Positions 6,230 through 9,917 of a stretch of DNA of 9,917 bases are shown one piece after another (position 1 is the stretch's first letter; every line of letters begins with the position of its first letter). Made by a program: the position numbers and the translations under genes. Below the pieces are notes generated by a model, which worked only from the letters and a program-made list of their open reading frames with translations, did no database searches and had not been told where the DNA came from. The stretch lies in the NCBI GenBank assembly GCA_946480965.1, contig CAMLMI010000160.1, positions 1-9,917 of the forward strand. Reading direction: 5' to 3'. The DNA is from an uncultured Verrucomicrobiales bacterium (GTDB lineage Bacteria > Verrucomicrobiota > Verrucomicrobiae > Limisphaerales > CANJSG01).

Positions 6230-7390
6230 TTATCTGTTGAACGACTTCGCAAAGGTGTCGTCCTGGATCTCCACCACCTTCTTCTCGAACTTCGAGTCGC
6301 GGATCAGGCCCAGCAGCTTCTGCTCGAAGGCGCCGCCGTTCAGCGGCAGGTCCACCACCTGGCCCAGCAGGGAGGAGTAGAGCATCGAGTTCGCCAGCTC
6401 CACCGAACCGATCCCTTCCTCGCCCGGCGCGATCAGCGGCGCGCCGTCGAAGACGTGGTCGGCGAAGTTGTTCATCAGCGCAGCGTGCGGCGCGGGGTTG
6501 TCGGTGAAGGGCACGTCGGCCACCCAGACCTCGGGCTTGGCAAAGCCGACCTTGGCCATGCGGCTGAACTCCAGCATGTCGGCGTCGTTGCGCGTCAGGG
6601 TCAGCCGGTTGTTTTCCAGCACCAGCTTGCCGCGCGTGCCGGCGATCTCGAAGCGGTTCGTGCCCGGGGCTTCGCCGGTGGAGGTGATGAAGACGCCGGT
6701 CGCGCCGTTCTTCCACTGGAGATAGGCGGTGACGTTGTCCTCCACCTCGATGTCGTGGAAGCGGCCGAGCTGGCAGAAGCCGCGCACGCTCTCGGGCATC
6801 CCGCAGAGCCACTGGAGGACGTCGAGATTGTGCAGGCATTGGTTCAGGAGCACGCCGCCGCCCTCGCCCTTCCAGGTCGCGCGCCAACCGCCGCTGGCGT
6901 AGTAGGCCTCGGTGCGGAACCAGTCGGTGATGATCCAGCTCACGCGGACCACCTCGCCCAGATCGCCGGACTGGAGAATGCGCTGGATGCGCTGGTAACG
7001 CGGCTCGACGCGGAGCTGGAACATCCCCGCGAACGCCAGTTTCGGATACGCCTTGGCGGCGGCGACGAGCTTTTCGGCGTCGGCTTTGTGCGCGGAGATC
7101 GGCTTCTCCACCATCACATGCAATCCGGCCTCAAACGCCGCGATGCCGAGGGCGGTGTGCTGGTAGTGCGGCGTGGCGATGATGACGGCATCGACTTCGC
7201 CCGACCGGATCATTTCGCCGCCATCGCCGAAAACCCGCACGCCCTTCGCCTCGTAGGCGGCGAGCTTCTGCGGCGAGGTGCTGCATACGGCCGTCAGGCG
7301 GCAGCGCGGGGCCTTGCCTTCGAGCAGATACCCGGCGTGGTGCTTGCCGATGTTGCCCATGCCGATGACGCCGATGCGGAGCTGGTTCAT
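6230..7390 (-). CDS. Gfo/Idh/MocA family NAD(P)-dependent oxidoreductase
   Basis: The product is 386 residues. The N-terminal Rossmann fold begins RIGVIGMGNIG (GMGNIG at residues 10-15, dinucleotide binding). The family EKP motif is in HVMVEKPIS (residues 91-99; Lys96 is the expected cofactor/substrate contact). The C-terminal domain has the block GGGVLLNQCLHNLDVLQW (177-194), with His187 in the usual catalytic neighbourhood; Asn183 lies where many relatives have Asp. No signal peptide is present, so it should act in the cytoplasm. Members oxidise or reduce sugars, inositols and related compounds, and the substrate cannot be read from sequence. The start at 7390 fits the Rossmann N-terminus. 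No clear Shine-Dalgarno precedes it, and a terminator hairpin lies only 28 bases upstream. The LysR gene downstream is a candidate regulator. Confidence 0.93.
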   Translation of the reverse strand: MNQLRIGVIGMGNIGKHHAGYLLEGKAPRCRLTAVCSTSPQKLAAYEAKGVRVFGDGGEMIRSGEVDAVIIATPHYQHTALGIAAFEAGLHVMVEKPISAHKADAEKLVAAAKAYPKLAFAGMFQLRVEPRYQRIQRILQSGDLGEVVRVSWIITDWFRTEAYYASGGWRATWKGEGGGVLLNQCLHNLDVLQWLCGMPESVRGFCQLGRFHDIEVEDNVTAYLQWKNGATGVFITSTGEAPGTNRFEIAGTRGKLVLENNRLTLTRNDADMLEFSRMAKVGFAKPEVWVADVPFTDNPAPHAALMNNFADHVFDGAPLIAPGEEGIGSVELANSMLYSSLLGQVVDLPLNGGAFEQKLLGLIRDSKFEKKVVEIQDDTFAKSFNR

Positions 7391-7413
7391 GGGCGCGGAC
7401 TATCGCGAGCGCG

Positions 7414-7443
7414 AGAAAGCCGGGGCAAGCGTTTTGCCCCGGC
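7414..7443 (-). terminator. Hairpin terminator of the sigma/RDD operon
   Basis: A perfect 10-bp GC-rich stem (7419-7428 with 7434-7443) has a 5-nt loop. On the minus strand it lies 28 bases after the RDD-protein stop and is followed by TTTCT, a short and imperfect T tract. It probably separates this operon from the Gfo/Idh gene, with some readthrough possible. Confidence 0.6.
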
Positions 7444-7471
7444 GAACGGTTCCTCGGGAGGGAGGTCGGCT

Positions 7472-8959
7472 TCAGACCAGCGCCTGGCGCGGCTCGGCCT
7501 TGACCATGCAGGTGCCGGCGATGCGGTCGTGCCACGACTGCTTGTCGCGGCTCCAGCCGGCCCAGAAGAAGCCCAGGCCCAGCACCAGGCCCGAGAAGAC
7601 GCTGGAGATCGCCCGCACGAAGGCGACCGCGAAGTCGATGGGCCGGCCGTCCTCGCGCACGATCCGTTGCCCCAGCGCGATGTTGCCGACGGTCGCGCCT
7701 TTCCACGTCCACATGCCCACGAGATACACGGCCCAGATCAGCGGGAAGGCCGGGCCGGTGCGGCTCACGATCACCAGCGTCACGATCAGAACGAGATCCA
7801 GCACCGTCGCCAGGGTCCGCGCCCAGAAGCCCACGCGGTTGGTCGGATACGCCGGCGCGGGAATGAAGGCCGGTTCCGTCCCGCCACCGCCGTTCGCGCC
7901 GATCACCGGTCCGGGCGAAACGCGGCTCCCTTCCCGGCGCAGCCCCGAGCCCGTCGCCGTGATGGCGCAGCCGAGACCGATGGTGCTGAGCACGCCCCAG
8001 CAGACGAGCCCGACCACCGGCACGAGATACAGCGCGTAGATCAGGGCGGTTCCGACGATCAGGGCGACCAGAGGAGCCTGGAGGAAGTTCGTGTTCATCT
8101 GGCGGCCAAGCTGTTGGCCCACGAAGCGATACAGCGCGATCTTGCCCAGCACCGCCGCGACCACCGAGCCGCAGACGAGGAACGGGATCAGGACAATTCC
8201 GATCACGGAGACCGAGAGCACCACCACCACCGGCGCGAAGAGCAGCGCGAAGAGGAACCCGGCGAAGAGCGAGCCGATGGGTCGGTTTTCCAGCGCGGTG
8301 ACACACGCCTGCACCGGCTTGGGCAGGATCAACTGCACGAGGATATGCAGAGCCAGAATCGCCGCCGCCACGATCCAGACCCAGCCCACGGCCGGAGCGA
8401 TGGGACGGCCGAGCAGCGGACCGGATCGGACCCAGCGCAATGCGGCGTCCAGCACCGGCATGTTGCCGATCACTCCGGCCTGAATCTGGTCGCCGCCGAT
8501 GTTGGGATCGCCTTCGGAGTCCAGTCCGCCGCCCACGAGAATCAGGTTGCGACCGATCCGGGCATTCGGGCCGAAACGGATGGAGCCGAGCACCAGGCGG
8601 ACTTCTCCCTCCACCGTGCCGTTCAGCACCACGTCGCCGCCCACCACGGTCAGATCGCGGCTGATCGTTCCATCCACCGTGCAGGAACCCAGCACGACCA
8701 CGGCTTCGTCGATCTTCTCCTCGGCTCCGACCTTCAGATCCGTGCCCACCACGACACGGTCGTTGTGCCGACGGTGCCAGCGGCGGATCTCCACGTGTTC
8801 CACCGGCTCAGGCGCCGGATTCACCACCGCAGAATCGACGGCGACCGGGGCCTCCGCCGGCACCGGAGCCGCCGGTTCCGGCGGAGCTTCCTGCGCGGAA
8901 ACCAGCCGCGCGCAACCGAGGGCCGCGACCAACAACAAAGGGAGAAGAGGAGTCTTCAT
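7472..8959 (-). CDS. Exported bactofilin-like beta-helix / multi-TM / RDD domain protein
   Basis: The product is 495 residues. A signal peptide or signal anchor (MKTPLLPLLLVAALGCARLV, residues 1-20) is followed by a Pro/Ala-rich linker to about 55. Residues 80-162 show short periodic beta-strand units (VVVLGSCTVDGTISRDLTVV, GDVVLNGTVEGEVRLVLGSI, GPNARIGRNLILVGGG), like polymer-forming or bactofilin-type beta helices. Hydrophobic segments follow at about 190-212, 230-250, 250-275 and 295-335. Residues 374-487 form an RDD domain: RTLATVLDLVLIV with Asp388, WKGATVGNIALGQRIVREDG, and RDKQSWHDRIAGTCMV. RDD proteins are membrane proteins of mostly unknown role, some linked to ion transport. The gene overlaps the upstream two-TM gene as ATGA (8956-8959), so it is coupled to the sigma operon. 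I chose 8959 because the signal sequence begins there. Its role is probably in the envelope, with no firm function. Confidence 0.82.
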   Translation of the reverse strand: MKTPLLPLLLVAALGCARLVSAQEAPPEPAAPVPAEAPVAVDSAVVNPAPEPVEHVEIRRWHRRHNDRVVVGTDLKVGAEEKIDEAVVVLGSCTVDGTISRDLTVVGGDVVLNGTVEGEVRLVLGSIRFGPNARIGRNLILVGGGLDSEGDPNIGGDQIQAGVIGNMPVLDAALRWVRSGPLLGRPIAPAVGWVWIVAAAILALHILVQLILPKPVQACVTALENRPIGSLFAGFLFALLFAPVVVVLSVSVIGIVLIPFLVCGSVVAAVLGKIALYRFVGQQLGRQMNTNFLQAPLVALIVGTALIYALYLVPVVGLVCWGVLSTIGLGCAITATGSGLRREGSRVSPGPVIGANGGGGTEPAFIPAPAYPTNRVGFWARTLATVLDLVLIVTLVIVSRTGPAFPLIWAVYLVGMWTWKGATVGNIALGQRIVREDGRPIDFAVAFVRAISSVFSGLVLGLGFFWAGWSRDKQSWHDRIAGTCMVKAEPRQALV

Positions 8960-9432
8960 GGGCGATTCGATTCTTGGGGGACGAGGAAATGGCGGGCGAA
9001 CACGGTGCCCAGACCGACACACATCAGATAGCTCGCGACCACCAGCCCCAGGCCGATGGTCCAGACATACGACGGCAGCGCGGACAAGTAGTCGCGGGCT
9101 CCGGCCGAACCCAGCTCCAGCCAGGTGGAAACCGTCTGGCCCAACGCCGCCCGGCCCTCCACCAGCGCCGTGTAACGCGCTTGGAGATCGGGCCAAAGCT
9201 GCCAGCCCAGCAGCGCGATCAAACCAACTACCAGCGGCACCGCCGCCGCCGCCGACCAGCGCATTTTGGCGGGCCACTCAAACCAACTGCGCCGCCACCA
9301 CGGCAACGCCTGCCGGGCGCGCAGAGTCGCGAGCACGTTCGCGGCGAGGGACGGCGGAGCGGCTTCATCGGGCAGCTCGCGTAGCTTCCGCGCGAGCCAT
9401 TGCTCCAACTGGGGATCGGGTTCGTCGCTCAT
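8956..9432 (-). CDS. Small two-TM protein, candidate anti-sigma factor
   Basis: The product is 158 residues. Residues 1-57 are soluble and charged (MSDEPDPQLEQWLARKLREL and onward), a TM helix follows at about 60-80 (AAAAVPLVVGLIALLGWQLW), then a loop of about 40 residues, and a second TM helix at about 124-146 (WTIGLGLVVASYLMCVGLG). It begins 4 bases after the ECF sigma stop and overlaps the RDD-protein start by 4 bp. Cytoplasmic N-terminus, membrane anchor and position directly after an ECF sigma are typical of anti-sigma factors, but I see no zinc-binding HxxxCxxC motif or other anti-sigma signature. The function is therefore inferred from position. It could also be an unrelated membrane protein. 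Confidence 0.75.
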   Translation of the reverse strand: MSDEPDPQLEQWLARKLRELPDEAAPPSLAANVLATLRARQALPWWRRSWFEWPAKMRWSAAAAVPLVVGLIALLGWQLWPDLQARYTALVEGRAALGQTVSTWLELGSAGARDYLSALPSYVWTIGLGLVVASYLMCVGLGTVFARHFLVPQESNRP

Positions 9433-9436
9433 GGTC

Positions 9437-9917
9437 TCAGGCCCCGGTTCTCAGGGCGGAAAGTTCTCCGGCTTCGTTTCTCAGCAGCTTCCGGCGCAGC
9501 GCGAGACGGCCGCGGTGCATGTCGGTCTTCACCTTGCCCACGCTGACGCGCAGCTCGCGGGCAATGTCCTCGCAGCTCCGGTCCTCGAAGTGGTGCAGCA
9601 CCAGCGGCACCCGTTGGGCGTCGGGCAAGCGGCGCAGCGCCTCTTCCAGCAACCGCTTCTCGTCGTCGCCCATCGCGGCCGATTCGTTCGGCTCGGCGAC
9701 CGGTTCCAAGTGCGGCTCCGCATCGTCCGCATCGGCCGGCGCGAGCTCGGAAAAGAGCCGCCAGCGGTTGCGGTAGCGCTGGAGGTGGTTCAGACACAGG
9801 TTCGTCGTCACCGTCTTCAACCAGCCGCCCACCGTCGGGCTGTGCGCGATCTCGGCGAACTTCTCGTAGGCCTTAAGGAAAACCGTCTGGGAGACATCCG
9901 CCGCCTCGGCCTGGTTG
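9437..9917 (-). CDS. ECF RNA polymerase sigma factor (RpoE-like), 5' end missing
   Basis: The frame runs off the right edge; 159 residues are visible. At the edge, NQAEAADVSQTVFLKAYEKF is sigma region 2.2 (core binding), followed by GGWLKTVTTNLCLNHLQRYR, regions 2.3-2.4 (-10 melting and recognition). An acidic linker leads to region 4 at about residues 92-145, with LPDAQRVPLVLHHFEDRSCE and the helix-turn-helix DIARELRVSVGKVKTDMHRG (-35 recognition). The GTG at 9832 is internal and not a real start, because the conserved region 2.2 lies upstream of it. The next gene starts 4 bases after its stop, so sigma, two-TM protein and RDD protein are co-transcribed. An envelope-stress or surface-remodelling regulon is likely by analogy with RpoE-type systems. 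Confidence 0.93.
   Translation of the reverse strand, partial: NQAEAADVSQTVFLKAYEKFAEIAHSPTVGGWLKTVTTNLCLNHLQRYRNRWRLFSELAPADADDAEPHLEPVAEPNESAAMGDDEKRLLEEALRRLPDAQRVPLVLHHFEDRSCEDIARELRVSVGKVKTDMHRGRLALRRKLLRNEAGELSALRTGA

Noticed and set aside
5225..9031. Plus-strand open frame of over 1200 codons
   Set aside because: It runs antisense to the LysR, Gfo/Idh and RDD genes, all of which have clear family motifs. Its His/Arg/Gln-rich composition and acidic run from the purine repeat are typical of a shadow frame in GC-rich DNA.
8960..9277. N-terminal extension of the RDD-protein frame
   Set aside because: It overlaps the two-TM gene, and a signal sequence starts at 8959 with an ATGA coupling to the upstream stop.

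Overview
The window looks like chromosomal DNA from a GC-rich member of the Verrucomicrobiota. The pointers are a PEP-CTERM sorting tail, an ECF sigma factor with a long membrane-anchored C-terminal extension of a type I associate with this phylum, a LysR regulator with an MPYGIQQPA helix-turn-helix, a Tat-exported sugar isomerase/epimerase, a Gfo/Idh/MocA oxidoreductase, and short hairpin repeats between genes. Few starts have a clear Shine-Dalgarno sequence. The assignment rests on family resemblance from memory and was not tested by a search.

Layout, left to right. (1) 1-402 (+): 3' end of a PEP-CTERM surface protein, closed by a strong hairpin terminator at 425-460. (2) 482-3333 (-): a probable three-gene transcription unit. 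A Tat-signal TIM-barrel epimerase comes first, then an exported coiled-coil/TPR protein, then a YjbQ-family protein whose ATG overlaps the TPR stop by 4 bp. (3) 3334-3594: a divergent intergenic region with three copies of a 27-28 bp hairpin repeat that keeps its TCC loop while its stem sequence varies. (4) 3595-5112 (+): one reading frame for a sigma factor with a membrane anchor and an extracytoplasmic tail, interrupted by a single in-frame TAA at 4369-4371. (5) 5243-6133 (-): a LysR regulator. Between it and the next gene lies an imperfect purine/pyrimidine inverted repeat that covers the likely ribosome-binding region of the LysR gene. (6) 6230-7390 (-): a Gfo/Idh/MocA dehydrogenase. (7) 7472-9917 (-): a tight operon of an ECF sigma factor (5' end outside the window), a small two-TM protein in the usual anti-sigma position, and an exported protein joining a bactofilin-like beta-helix segment, several TM helices and a C-terminal RDD domain. 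A hairpin terminator at 7414-7443 closes it.

Two themes stand out. The epimerase, Gfo/Idh dehydrogenase and LysR regulator suggest carbohydrate use, although no substrate can be named. Two separate sigma-factor loci are tied to the membrane: one by covalent fusion (now split by a stop codon), the other by an operon with membrane partners. The best leads are the interrupted sigma gene, the hairpin repeat family, and the sigma/two-TM/beta-helix-RDD operon. No CRISPR array, tRNA, rRNA, insertion sequence or phage gene was recognised.
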